Shown: one piece after another, positions 8,139 through 17,028 of the stretch
How the letters are laid out: every line of letters starts with the position of its first letter
How positions within the stretch are numbered: the stretch's first letter is position 1
Assembly (NCBI GenBank): GCA_030715195.1
Contig: JAUYVI010000005.1
Coordinates: forward strand, 620,001 to 684,000
Origin: Dongia sedimenti
GTDB taxonomy: Bacteria; Pseudomonadota; Alphaproteobacteria; Dongiales; Dongiaceae
Direction of reading: 5' to 3'
Length of the DNA stretch: 64,000 bases
Translations under genes and position numbers: made by a program
Notes under the pieces: model-generated
What the model saw: the letters and a program-made list of their open reading frames with translations, nothing else
The model's database searches: none
What the model was told of the DNA's origin: nothing

Positions 8139-9386
8139 CTACTGGGTCGTGACGTGCATTGACTTGGGAGGGCGGGCCGAGCGGTCCGTCTTCACCAGGA
8201 TCAGCAGGACGATTGAAAGCGCCACATTGGCCGCCGCCACGGCCACGATGATGCCGAGCGCGGATTCCGCCCCCAGCCATTGGATGAGGAACGCTCCGAT
8301 GGATGGGGCCGCGGCCTGCGCGATCAGGCTCGGCCGCGCCAGGCGGCCCATGATCGGGGCATAGTCCGCCGGCCCGAACAGAGCAAGCGGCAGGGTCGCG
8401 CGGGCAATCGATTCCAACCCGATGCCGGCGCCGTAGAACACCAGCGTCAGCGCGATGAAGGGCAGGCCCGCCCAGAGCAGGCCGAGGCCCAGCGCGACGC
8501 AGGAAACGGAAACGATCTTGGTCCAGATCGGATGATGGTGACGGCTGACCAGCATCTCGACGAACCGGGCGCCGACCTGCGACGGGCCGACGATCGTGCC
8601 GAGCGCCACGGCGGCGGCCAGGGCAATCCCGTGCGCCTGCAGGATCGTCAGTATGTGCACCGAGATCACGGTCGAGAGCATGGAACCGACCATGATCGCG
8701 ATAGCCAGCAGCAGGAATATGGCTGAAGACCGTGGATGCGCCTCTCCGTGTTCGGCGGGGACTTTTCGAGCGCCTGACTCCGCCCAGGACGGTGCCTCGC
8801 GGTCCGTCACGGCGAACAGATAGAGTGGCAGGCAGATCAGCAAATGGATGGCGGCATAGACTCCGCAAGCGCCGCGCCAGCCGAGCTCGGTCACCAGATA
8901 GGCCGAGAGCGGCCAGCATGCCGTGCTGGCGAGTCCACCGAACAGGGTGAGCGTGGTGATGTGCTGCCGCGCCGCCTGCCCGTAGAGCCGGCCCAGGGTC
9001 GAGAAGGCCGCATCGTAGAGGCCGGCGCTCATGCCGCATCCGAGCACGATCCAACCGGCGGTGAAGATGATCAGGTTGGGCGAGGCCGCGAGGATCGTCA
9101 GGCCGAGCGAAAGCAGGATCGCGCTCGCGGCGAGCACCGGCCGGCCACCGCGGCGATGGATCTGGCGCCCGACCAGGGGTGAGGCCAGGCCCGCGATCAG
9201 CAGCCCGAGCGAAAGCCCGCCGACCACCCAGCTCAAGGACCAGCCGGTGTCGGCGACGATCGGTTTCGCGAGGACGGTCGGAAGATAGTAGGACGATCCC
9301 CAGGCCAGAATCTGGGTGATCCCCAAGGCCGGGATGATGAGGCGCGGTGAGGGCAGCCTCGCCCCCACCGCATTCGCTGTGGTCAA
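8139..9386 (-). CDS. MFS transporter in ars cluster (ArsK/ArsJ-like role)
   Basis: A 415-residue protein with twelve predicted membrane segments. The GRQIHRRGGRPVL loop after the second helix is the MFS signature region. It follows the flavoprotein with a four-base overlap (TTGA): the start is TTG 9386 with GGAG seven bases upstream, inside the preceding gene. Together with arsR and the flavoprotein this makes a three-gene unit under an ArsR-type regulator. Export of an arsenical is inferred from that context, by analogy with ArsK-type MFS pumps. The sequence alone identifies only the superfamily. Confidence 0.85.
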   Translation of the reverse strand: MTTANAVGARLPSPRLIIPALGITQILAWGSSYYLPTVLAKPIVADTGWSLSWVVGGLSLGLLIAGLASPLVGRQIHRRGGRPVLAASAILLSLGLTILAASPNLIIFTAGWIVLGCGMSAGLYDAAFSTLGRLYGQAARQHITTLTLFGGLASTACWPLSAYLVTELGWRGACGVYAAIHLLICLPLYLFAVTDREAPSWAESGARKVPAEHGEAHPRSSAIFLLLAIAIMVGSMLSTVISVHILTILQAHGIALAAAVALGTIVGPSQVGARFVEMLVSRHHHPIWTKIVSVSCVALGLGLLWAGLPFIALTLVFYGAGIGLESIARATLPLALFGPADYAPIMGRLARPSLIAQAAAPSIGAFLIQWLGAESALGIIVAVAAANVALSIVLLILVKTDRSARPPKSMHVTTQ

Positions 9387-10765
9387 GCGGCGGCTCCGCA
9401 GCCGCAGCCCGTCTTGCCCTCGTCCTTCGCGACGGCATCAGCGACGCAACAGGCGTTCGCTTCAGCGGGAGCCGGCCCGCCGCAGCAGCCGGACCCGTCC
9501 TCCTCAAAATCGGTCGAGCAGATCCCGGTATCCGGCAAGACCAGGTGGACGTTGTCCGCCGCCTCCATGTCTCCGGCCAGCTTCGCGGCCACCGACCGGG
9601 CCTGCTCATAGCCGGTCAGGAGCAGGAAGGTCGGCGCGCGGCCATAGCTCTTGACGCCGATCGTGTAGAAGTCCGGCTCGGGATGGCCCGTCTCCCGGTA
9701 ACCGTGCGGATCGACGGAGCCGCAGGAATGGATGTTGGGATCGATCATCGGCCCGAGCGCCTTGGTGCTTTCCAGCCAGGGATCGAGTTCGAGCCTGAGC
9801 TCGCGGGTCATGGCGAGGTCCGGCCGCTGCCCCGTCGCGACGATGATCTCATCGACCGGCTCGAGCTTGAGGGTTCCGAGATCGGTGCCGCCGGTCAGGA
9901 CCAGGCCCTCCGGCGTCTCCGAGACGGACTGCGTCGAGAAGCCGGTGATCAGCCGCACGCGGCCGCTGTCGACCAGCGACTTCAGGTGCTGGCCAAGCTT
10001 GCCGCGCGCCGCCAACTCGTCGGCATCGCCACCGCCATAGATCCGCGCCATGTTTTTCCCGCGAACCACCCAGGCCAGGGTGCCGCGCGTGGTTTCGGCG
10101 GCGAGCCGGGTCAGATCGAGCAGCACATTGATGGCCGAATAGCCGGCGCCGACCACGGCGACGCGCTTTCCGGAATAACGGGCGCGCTGCGTTCCCAGGA
10201 TGTCCGGCATGCCGTAAGCCAGCCGGCCGGCGACCCTGTCCTCACCCTCCGCCGGTAGCCCGGAGCCGCCGAGCGGGTTGGGATTGTGCCAGGTTCCGGA
10301 GGCGTCGATCACCGCGCGTGCCGTGACGGTGCGCCGGCTGCCATCCCGCGCGACCACATGGATCTCGAACGGACGCTCGGCGCGCCCCTTGCTGGCCACC
10401 TTGTCGATCCCCTGCCGGGTGATGCCGGTGACGCGCGTGCCGGTATGGATGCGGCCCTTGAAGCCGGGAAGGTCGGAAAGCGGCTTCAGATAGTTCCGAT
10501 AGAGGTCTTCGCCGGTCGGCAAGGCGTTCGACTGCGGCAGGGACCAGCCCGCCGCCTCGAGCAGACGGCGCGAGGCTGGATCCACACTCTGCTCCCAGGT
10601 GGTGAATATGCGGACGTGACCCCAGTCACGCACGCCGGCCCCGACCGTTTCGCCCGCCTCGAACACCGCGAAGGGAACGCCGCGTTCAACGAGGTTGCTC
10701 GCCGCCGCCAAGCCGACCGGGCCGGCACCCACGACCGCGATCGGCAGATTTTCATTCGCGCGCAT
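9383..10765 (-). CDS. Cys-tailed FAD/NAD(P)-binding monooxygenase-like flavoprotein
   Basis: A two-dinucleotide-fold flavoprotein of about 460 residues. The FAD motif VGAGPVGLAAA sits at the N-terminus and the NAD(P)H motif VVGAGYSAINV in the middle; IVATGQRPDL is the usual late ATG motif. It resembles ArsO-like flavin monooxygenases and thioredoxin-reductase-like enzymes. The last 45 residues form a flexible tail rich in cysteine pairs (GCCGG, ACC, GCGCG), which looks like a soft-metal or As(III) site. ATG 10765 is chosen because GAGGAG lies upstream. It lies downstream of arsR and overlaps the MFS gene. Substrate unknown. Confidence 0.85.
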   Translation of the reverse strand: MRANENLPIAVVGAGPVGLAAASNLVERGVPFAVFEAGETVGAGVRDWGHVRIFTTWEQSVDPASRRLLEAAGWSLPQSNALPTGEDLYRNYLKPLSDLPGFKGRIHTGTRVTGITRQGIDKVASKGRAERPFEIHVVARDGSRRTVTARAVIDASGTWHNPNPLGGSGLPAEGEDRVAGRLAYGMPDILGTQRARYSGKRVAVVGAGYSAINVLLDLTRLAAETTRGTLAWVVRGKNMARIYGGGDADELAARGKLGQHLKSLVDSGRVRLITGFSTQSVSETPEGLVLTGGTDLGTLKLEPVDEIIVATGQRPDLAMTRELRLELDPWLESTKALGPMIDPNIHSCGSVDPHGYRETGHPEPDFYTIGVKSYGRAPTFLLLTGYEQARSVAAKLAGDMEAADNVHLVLPDTGICSTDFEEDGSGCCGGPAPAEANACCVADAVAKDEGKTGCGCGAAA

Positions 10766-10781
10766 CGCCGCTCTCCTCAGT

Positions 10782-10801
10782 ATTTCCAAGCCTATCGAAA
10801 T
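10782..10801. promoter_or_regulatory. ArsR operator-like dyad (site 2)
   Basis: The 20-bp sequence ATTTCC-N8-CGAAAT lies in the gap between the arsR stop and the flavoprotein start. TATTTC-N10-GAAATA forms perfect arms (10781-10802). It has the same length and outer halves as the sites at 11177-11196 and 3002-3021. It could allow separate ArsR control of the flavoprotein and MFS genes. Confidence 0.55.
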
Positions 10802-10822
10802 AGATCGGTAAAAAAAGGGCCG

Positions 10823-11137
10823 TCATGCGGCCTTTCCTTGCCTGCCACACGCCGCGTCCATGCAGCACTCGTCCACGAGATAACCGACCAGCGCGTTCAT
10901 GGCGGGATAGCTGGCCCGGCAAATGAGCGTCGTCGCCTGGCGCTCCTGCGAGATCAATCCCGATTCCCGCAGCACCTTGAGGTGATGCGAAAGCGTCGAA
11001 GCCGGCAGCCCGACCTTGGTCTGGAGCGTCCCGCAAGCCAAGCCTTCCTCGCCGGCCCGGACCAGCGCCCGATAGATCTTCAGGCGGATCGGGCTGCCGA
11101 GGGATTCGAGCTGGCGGGCGGCTATTTCGATTTTCAT
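10823..11137 (-). CDS. arsR: ArsR-family repressor (second copy)
   Basis: A 104-residue winged-helix repressor with helix-turn-helix VGLPASTLSHHLKVLRESG. The C-terminal DECCMDAACG gives Cys91, Cys92 and Cys97, the same CC-then-C arrangement as the first ArsR of the island. Cys35 and Cys73 are additional. It is first in the arsR-flavoprotein-MFS unit. A dyad matching the ATTTCGA/TCGAAAT consensus lies about 40 bp upstream of the start and another follows its stop, suggesting autoregulation. Confidence 0.92.
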   Translation of the reverse strand: MKIEIAARQLESLGSPIRLKIYRALVRAGEEGLACGTLQTKVGLPASTLSHHLKVLRESGLISQERQATTLICRASYPAMNALVGYLVDECCMDAACGRQGKAA

Positions 11138-11176
11138 GGAACTAAGGTGGCAAACGCACTTCGCCGCGTCAAGTCT

Positions 11177-11196
11177 ATTTCGACAATGTTCGAAAT
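11177..11196. promoter_or_regulatory. ArsR operator-like dyad (site 1 of second arsR)
   Basis: ATTTCGA-N6-TCGAAAT is a perfect 7-bp inverted repeat in the 80-bp gap between glgP and arsR. Next to it on the minus strand is TTGACG (about 11165-11170), a good -35 for arsR, so a bound repressor would cover the promoter's upstream edge. Confidence 0.65.
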
Positions 11197-11217
11197 TAAC
11201 CCGGCGGCCGGCGGCCG

Positions 11218-13692
11218 TCAGTCTTCGGCCCTGGCTCCCCAGATCTCCGCGGCGTATTCCCGGATTGCGCGGTCGGCGCTGAACCAGCCCATCTTCGCCG
11301 TGTTGGTGATGGCCTTGCCGGCCCAGACCGATCTCTGCTGAAACAGCGCATCGACCTCTCGCTGCTTGGCGGCGTAGGCGGCGAAATCGGCGGTGACCAG
11401 GAAATGGTCGTTGCTGACCAGGTCGTCGACCAGGCCGACATAGCGTTGCGGGTCCTCGGGCGAGAAGACGCCGCCGCGGATCGCCGCCAGCGTTTCGGCC
11501 AAGGCCGGCGTGGCCGCGACGATCTGGCCGGGCGCATACCCGGCGCGATGCCTGGCCGCGACCTCGTCCGCGCGCAGGCCGAAGATCATGATGTTGTCCG
11601 GGCCGACATGGTCGTGGATCTCGATATTGGCGCCGTCGAAGGTGCCGATGGTGAGCGCCCCGTTCAGCGCGAACTTCATGTTGCCGGTGCCCGAGGCTTC
11701 CATGCCGGCGGTCGAGATCTGCTCCGAGAGATCGGCGGCTGGCATCACCAGTTCGGCGAGACTGACGTTGTAGTTGGGCAGGAACAGGATCCGCAGCTTG
11801 TCGCGGGCGATCGGGTCGTTGTTGACGATCCTGGCCACGTCGTTGATCAGCTTGATGATCAGCTTGGCGCGGTGATAGCTGGCGGCGGCCTTGCCGGCGA
11901 AGATCTTCACCCGCGGCACCCAGTCCTTATGGGGCGCGGCCCGGATCTCGTTGTAATGCGCGACTGCCTCCAGGATGTTCAGCAGCTGGCGCTTGTATTC
12001 GTGCATCCGCTTCACCTGCACATCGAACAGGCTGTCCGGGCTTAACACCACGCCGAGATGCCGCAGCACCGAACCGATCAATCGCTCTTTGTTGCGTCGC
12101 TTCACCTCCAAGAACCGGTCGGGGAAGACGGCATCATTGCGGAGCGGCATCAGCCGCTCGAGCTCGGTCGAATCGCCGATCCAAGCGGCGCCGATCGCCT
12201 CGCTGATGAGATCGGCGAGGCCGCGATTGCATTCCAGCAGCCAGCGGCGGAAGGTGACGCCGTTGGTGATATGGGTGATGCGTTCGGGGTGGAGCTGGTG
12301 CAGCTCGCGGAACACGCTCTCGCGCATCAGCTTGCCATGCAGCCCCGAGACGCCGTTCACCCGGTGCGAGCCGACGAAGGCGAGATGCCCCATCTTGACC
12401 CTTCGTCCGCCATGCTCGTCGATCAGCGAGAGCGCGGGCACGCGGTCGGGGCTGATCTCCTTGCGCTCGGCCACCTCGGCCAGATGCAGCGCGTTGATCT
12501 GATAGATGATCTGCATGTGGCGCGGCAGCAGCCGCTCCATCAGCGCCACCGGCCAGGTCTCCAGCGCTTCCGGCAGAAGCGTGTGATTGGTATAGGCGAT
12601 GGTCGCGCGGGTGAGCTCCAGCGCGGTCCGGAGGACGAATTTGTGCTCGTCGATCAGGATCCGCACCAGCTCCGCGACGGCCAAAGCGGGGTGCGTGTCG
12701 TTGAGCTGCATCGCCACCGACTTCGGCAGGTTGGCGACCGTGCCGTGCTGCATCACGTGCCGGCGAACCAGATCCTGCAGCGAGGCGGAGACGAAGAAGT
12801 ATTCCTGTTTCAGCCTGAGCTCCTGCCCGGCCGGGGTCGAATCGTCCGGGTAGAGCACGCGGGAGATGCTGCTAGCCCGCACCTGCTCGGCGAAGGCGTC
12901 CTGGTACTGGCCGCGGTTGAAATCGGTGAACTGCATCGGCGCGGCCGGGCGCGCGGACCACAGGCGCAGCGTGTTGACGCGTTTGCCTTCCCAGCCGACC
13001 ACCGGCGTGTCGTAGGCGACGGCGACCACATATTCCGACGGGCGCCACTCGAAGCGCTGGCCGCCCGGCCCCTTCGGTTCGACCCTGCCGCCGAGGCCGA
13101 TGTTGAAGGTGACCTCGGGCCGCTCGAACTCCCAGGGATTGCCGAAAGCGAGCCAGTCCTCCGGCACCTCGACTTGGTTCCCGTCGCGGATGATCTGGCG
13201 GAACAGGCCGTGGTCATAGCGGATGCCGTAGCCGAAGCCGGCGATCCCGGTGCTGGCCATCGCCTCCAGGTAGCAGGCCGCAAGGCGGCCGAGGCCGCCG
13301 TTGCCGAGGGCCGCATCGGGCTCGGAATTGCGGACCGCATCGAAATCCACCCCGAGCTCGTGCAAGGCCGTGCGGCACGGCCCGATCAGGCCTAGATTGG
13401 TGAGGCTGTCGATCAGCAGCCGGCCGATCAGGAACTCGAGCGAAAGATAGTAGACGCGCTTCTCCGACTGCGCGTAGGTGCGCCGCGTGGTCTCGACCCA
13501 GCGATCCACCATGCGATCGCGCACCGCGAGCGCGGTCGCCATGTACCAGTCGTGCACGCTGGCATGCGCCGGATCCTTCCCGACGGTGTAGAGCAGCTTG
13601 CTCTCGATCGCATTCTTGAGGGTCGCGACCTCGCTTTCAGGCTCGGTCCGTTCGTCGCGCCGCGTTTGCTGGATTTCGACCGGCCGGTTCAT
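11218..13692 (-). CDS. glgP: Glycogen/alpha-glucan phosphorylase
   Basis: An 824-residue PLP enzyme that releases glucose-1-phosphate from glycogen or maltodextrin. Family signatures are ALGNGGLGRLAACYLEAMA, the KRMHEYKRQLLN segment and the PLP region EASGTGNMKFALNG; full length is normal. ATG 13692 has GGAGGG six bases upstream and overlaps the stop of the DUF1488 gene by one base, so the two are coupled. No other glycogen genes are nearby. arsR follows on the same strand but has its own promoter-like region. Confidence 0.95.
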   Translation of the reverse strand: MNRPVEIQQTRRDERTEPESEVATLKNAIESKLLYTVGKDPAHASVHDWYMATALAVRDRMVDRWVETTRRTYAQSEKRVYYLSLEFLIGRLLIDSLTNLGLIGPCRTALHELGVDFDAVRNSEPDAALGNGGLGRLAACYLEAMASTGIAGFGYGIRYDHGLFRQIIRDGNQVEVPEDWLAFGNPWEFERPEVTFNIGLGGRVEPKGPGGQRFEWRPSEYVVAVAYDTPVVGWEGKRVNTLRLWSARPAAPMQFTDFNRGQYQDAFAEQVRASSISRVLYPDDSTPAGQELRLKQEYFFVSASLQDLVRRHVMQHGTVANLPKSVAMQLNDTHPALAVAELVRILIDEHKFVLRTALELTRATIAYTNHTLLPEALETWPVALMERLLPRHMQIIYQINALHLAEVAERKEISPDRVPALSLIDEHGGRRVKMGHLAFVGSHRVNGVSGLHGKLMRESVFRELHQLHPERITHITNGVTFRRWLLECNRGLADLISEAIGAAWIGDSTELERLMPLRNDAVFPDRFLEVKRRNKERLIGSVLRHLGVVLSPDSLFDVQVKRMHEYKRQLLNILEAVAHYNEIRAAPHKDWVPRVKIFAGKAAASYHRAKLIIKLINDVARIVNNDPIARDKLRILFLPNYNVSLAELVMPAADLSEQISTAGMEASGTGNMKFALNGALTIGTFDGANIEIHDHVGPDNIMIFGLRADEVAARHRAGYAPGQIVAATPALAETLAAIRGGVFSPEDPQRYVGLVDDLVSNDHFLVTADFAAYAAKQREVDALFQQRSVWAGKAITNTAKMGWFSADRAIREYAAEIWGARAED

Positions 13693-14030
13693 CAGCCCTC
13701 CATGTCAAACGTCTTTCCGGGACGGCTTGGGGCGAGCCTACGGGTCAGGTCCTGCGACAGGTCCCGGAGGTCCTCTGCTTCGAGCGCAATCACGCTGCCC
13801 GCGGGCGAACGCTGATACTTGACGGTCGCCGCCAGTTCCATCAGCGCCCGATTGTGCTGAAAGCGCGCGATCAGCGCCGCCGGCCGATCCTTCGCCGCGC
13901 AGCCGATCACCTCGAGCGCCGAACGCGTTACGTAGCAGTCCAGCGCATCGCCGCCGGAGAGCGCGGTGAACTTGATGGCGTCACGATCGGGAAGATAGAT
14001 GCCGGCCTCGCCGAGAAAGCGCAAGAGCAC
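13692..14030 (-). CDS. DUF1488-family protein
   Basis: A small protein of about 112 residues matching DUF1488 in layout: RDAIKFTAL near the start, a mid DCYVTRSALEVIG segment that sets the domain, and a C-terminal acidic helix. Function is unknown for the family. GTG 14030 has AAGG eight bases upstream and is preferred to GTG 14039. Coupled by a one-base overlap to glycogen phosphorylase, so it may affect that enzyme or simply share its transcript. Confidence 0.75.
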   Translation of the reverse strand: MLLRFLGEAGIYLPDRDAIKFTALSGGDALDCYVTRSALEVIGCAAKDRPAALIARFQHNRALMELAATVKYQRSPAGSVIALEAEDLRDLSQDLTRRLAPSRPGKTFDMEG

Positions 14031-14235
14031 GATACACACCTTTTCAATGCCGGATCCGCTGCGTTCAGCCTGCGTGCAAATCCATGACTAACATGATCTG
14101 CGTGCGGAGATCAGGCAAGCCAAGGTTCGCTCCGCTGCGTTCCTTGGTGCGAGGATTCGGAGATTCCGCAAGCCGCTCGGAACTTCTGCGATGAGCATCG
14201 GTTGAGCAGACACATTCCAGACAAGGAGTTGAACG

Positions 14236-14730
14236 ATGGACGGTGCCGCGAAACAAGAACGGCTCTACGACGTGATCAAGGATTTCGACAACGCGTTGCT
14301 GGTGACCACCGCCACCGGTGGCCGCGATCACGTGCGGCCGATGCACATCGCCGAGATCCGCGAGGATGGCGACATCTTCTTCGCGACCAGCGTGGCGTCG
14401 CCGAAGATCGCCGAGATCGCCGCGAACCCGGATGTCGTCGTCACATTTCAAAGCAACCGGCAGTTCGCCGCGGTCTATGGCCGCGCCGAAGTCTTGAAGG
14501 ACCGCAGCCTAATCGATCGGCTCTGGTCCGAGGCGTGGAAGGTCTGGTTCCCGCAAGGCAAGTCGGATCCGACGCTCTGCCTGATCCGGGTCGACGGACG
14601 CGAAGGCGAATACTGGGACAATGCCGGCATGCAGGGCATCAAATACGCGTTCCAGGCCGCCAAGGCCTATATGCAGGGGCGGACCCCGGCAAAGGACGAG
14701 AAGCAGAACGCCAAGGTGCCGCTCTCCTAG
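14236..14730 (+). CDS. Pyridoxamine 5'-phosphate oxidase-fold stress protein (GSP26-like)
   Basis: A 164-residue split-barrel flavin-binding protein of the general-stress-protein-26 class. VTTATGGRDHVRPM and DIFFATSVASPKIAEIAANPDV are the usual N-terminal strands and the SxK-containing FMN phosphate site. GREGEYWDN comes from the late barrel. ATG 14236 has AGGAG upstream. It stands alone between the DUF1488 gene (divergent, 205-bp gap) and a chemoreceptor. A flavin or F420-independent redox role is inferred. Confidence 0.85.
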   Translation: MDGAAKQERLYDVIKDFDNALLVTTATGGRDHVRPMHIAEIREDGDIFFATSVASPKIAEIAANPDVVVTFQSNRQFAAVYGRAEVLKDRSLIDRLWSEAWKVWFPQGKSDPTLCLIRVDGREGEYWDNAGMQGIKYAFQAAKAYMQGRTPAKDEKQNAKVPLS

Positions 14731-14840
14731 AGGTCGGAAAAACGCATGAAATAGCGCATTTGAGGAAATATCCCATCTATCGATATACGGATTCTTTACC
14801 CGTGGTGCGGCATGAAGGAGGCCTGATTTAGGAGGTTTCC

Positions 14841-16934
14841 ATGCTCAACCGCTTGTCGGCGAACACGTTGCTGAAATCCGTGGTCGCCGTGTTAGCCGCT
14901 ATCGTCGTGATTATGCTGGCCTTCGGCGCGTGGCAGTCCTGGGTCAAGGTCCAGAGCGCCGGGCGGATCGTCGCCGTCGCCGATGCCGCGAGCTCAGCCT
15001 TCCGCGCCATGCACAACCTGCGCACCGACCGCTCGACGACGACGCGTGCACTCAATGCGGATGTGACGGTGACCGATGGCGACCTCAGCATCATGAGCCG
15101 CACCCGCGGGGCGGAGATGCCGGCGCTGGCCGATGCGCTGCAACTGCTGCCGGATATCGCGTTCGGCGACAAGGAGCAGCTGCTGCCTGCCTTGGCCAGC
15201 TTGAACGACACCATCATCAAGCTGCAGGCGGAATCGCTCGAGGCCGTCAACAAGCCGAAGGCCGAGCGTCGGGCCGGCTTGTCCGACGACTATATGAAGA
15301 CGGCGACCGACTTGATCGCGATGCTGGACAAGCTGTCCCAGCAACTGGCGGCCTCGGTCAAGCATCAGGATGCCGTCATCGACCAGATGCTGGCGATGCG
15401 CCAACTCGCCTGGCAGGTGCGCAATTCGGGCGGCAACGCTTCACTGTATGTGACGAACGCCATGGCATCGGGCGAGGTGCCGCCGGAGCTCATGGAGAAA
15501 TACAAGGCGGCGGTGGCCGGCGCAGATGCGGCTTGGACCGCGCTGCAGGCGGAAGCCTTCGGCGTGACCCTGCCGCCGGCGCTGAGCGACGCCATCGCAA
15601 AGACCAACCAGGACTATTTCGCGGCGGATTACACGGCCAAGCGCGATGACCTGTTCAACACGGTTGCCGCCGGCCAGAAGCCGGAGATGACGCCGGCCGA
15701 ATGGTCCGACTTCACCGTCGCGCGGCTCGCTTTGATCCAGGGCGTCGCCGAAGCCGCGCTGGAAGCCGCCAAGGCGCATGCCGAGGCGACGCGCAGCGGC
15801 GCGCAGATCCAGTTGGCGATCCTGTCCGCCCTGCTGGTCGGTGCAATCATCCTGGCGCTGGGCAGTATGACGCTGATCGGAAGCCGGGTGATCAAGCCGC
15901 TGCACGTCATTCGCGACGCCATGCTGCGGGTGGCCGGCGGCGACTTGACGGCGGAAGCCGCCTTCCCCGGCCGCACCGATGAGATCGGCGCGCTGGCGGG
16001 GGCACTCAGCACCTTCAAGCAGAATGCCGTGGACAAGGCCCGGATCGAGGCGGAGCAGCGTGAACGCCATGCCGAGGCGGAAGCCCGCCAGGCGAGCGTC
16101 GATGCCAGCATCAAGGCCTTCGAGGCCGAGGTGAAGCAGGCGCTGGATGCGCTGGGCCAGGCCTCGCGGCAGATGCTCGACACCTCGTCCGACATGAGCC
16201 GCGCGGCCGAGCGCAGCAAGGGCCAGGTCAATGCCGTGGCCGGTGCCTCGGAAGAGGCTTCCAGCAATGTGCAGACCGTTGCCGCGGCCTCGGAAGAGCT
16301 CTCGGCCTCGATCGGCGAGATCAGTCGCCAGGTCGCCAGCGCCGCCGACATCGCCGGCCGCGCGGTCGAGGAGACCCGCGAGACCGACCGCACCGTGCAG
16401 AGCCTGGCGGAGATCGCCAACAAGATCGGCGAGGTGATCGGCCTCATCAACGACATCGCCGGCCAGACCAACTTGCTCGCCCTCAACGCCACGATCGAGG
16501 CGGCGCGCGCGGGCGAGGCCGGCAAGGGCTTCGCCGTCGTCGCGTCCGAGGTAAAATCGCTCGCCAACCAGACGGCCAAGGCGACCGAAGACATCTCGGC
16601 CCAGATCGCCGCGGTGCAAAACGTCACCAAGGAAGCGGTCGATGCGATCAAGCGCATCGGCGGCACGATCGCCGAGGTCAGCACCATCGCCACTTCGATC
16701 GCTGGCGCGGTCGAGCAGCAGGGCGCCGCCACCCAGGAGATCACCCGCAACACCCAGCAGGCCGCCACGCGGACCCGCGACGTCACCGAGAACATCTCCG
16801 GCGTCACGGACGAAGCGAATGCGACCGGCGCGGCGGCGGACGGCGTGCGCACGGCAGCGGAGAGCCTCGGCCAGCAGGCCGATCGCCTGCGCGGCCAGGT
16901 CAACGACTTCCTGACCAAGATCCGCGCCGCCTAA
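14841..16934 (+). CDS. Methyl-accepting chemotaxis protein
   Basis: A 697-residue chemoreceptor. It has an N-terminal membrane helix (about 12-30), a periplasmic ligand region of some 290 residues, a second helix (about 325-347), a HAMP domain (about 348-400) and a cytoplasmic signalling coiled coil. The hairpin tip [20 protein letters not shown] (about 530-549) is the CheA/CheW contact. The start has AGGAGG six bases upstream. No che genes are in the window, so it feeds an array encoded elsewhere. No C-terminal CheR pentapeptide is present. Ligand unknown. Confidence 0.95.
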   Translation: MLNRLSANTLLKSVVAVLAAIVVIMLAFGAWQSWVKVQSAGRIVAVADAASSAFRAMHNLRTDRSTTTRALNADVTVTDGDLSIMSRTRGAEMPALADALQLLPDIAFGDKEQLLPALASLNDTIIKLQAESLEAVNKPKAERRAGLSDDYMKTATDLIAMLDKLSQQLAASVKHQDAVIDQMLAMRQLAWQVRNSGGNASLYVTNAMASGEVPPELMEKYKAAVAGADAAWTALQAEAFGVTLPPALSDAIAKTNQDYFAADYTAKRDDLFNTVAAGQKPEMTPAEWSDFTVARLALIQGVAEAALEAAKAHAEATRSGAQIQLAILSALLVGAIILALGSMTLIGSRVIKPLHVIRDAMLRVAGGDLTAEAAFPGRTDEIGALAGALSTFKQNAVDKARIEAEQRERHAEAEARQASVDASIKAFEAEVKQALDALGQASRQMLDTSSDMSRAAERSKGQVNAVAGASEEASSNVQTVAAASEELSASIGEISRQVASAADIAGRAVEETRETDRTVQSLAEIANKIGEVIGLINDIAGQTNLLALNATIEAARAGEAGKGFAVVASEVKSLANQTAKATEDISAQIAAVQNVTKEAVDAIKRIGGTIAEVSTIATSIAGAVEQQGAATQEITRNTQQAATRTRDVTENISGVTDEANATGAAADGVRTAAESLGQQADRLRGQVNDFLTKIRAA

Positions 16935-16953
16935 GCGCGCATCGGTTCCACGA

Positions 16954-16977
16954 AGACCGTCTTGCGCAAGACGGTCT
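16954..16977. terminator. Perfect hairpin between convergent genes
   Basis: AGACCGTCTT-GCGC-AAGACGGTCT is a perfect 10-bp stem with a 4-nt loop, 19 bp after the chemoreceptor stop and before the stop of the convergent antiporter. No U-run follows, so it is a likely but not canonical bidirectional terminator. Confidence 0.55.
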
Positions 16978-17028
16978 CTCCTCGAAGCCGGGCTGCCCCG
17001 TCGCGGTCCGGCTTCACTTATTCGGGGA

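Noticed and set aside
7687..9609. 640-codon minus-strand open frame
   Set aside because: Antisense to the PhoX-like gene and out of frame with the MFS and flavoprotein genes; Arg/Pro-rich composition is not protein-like.
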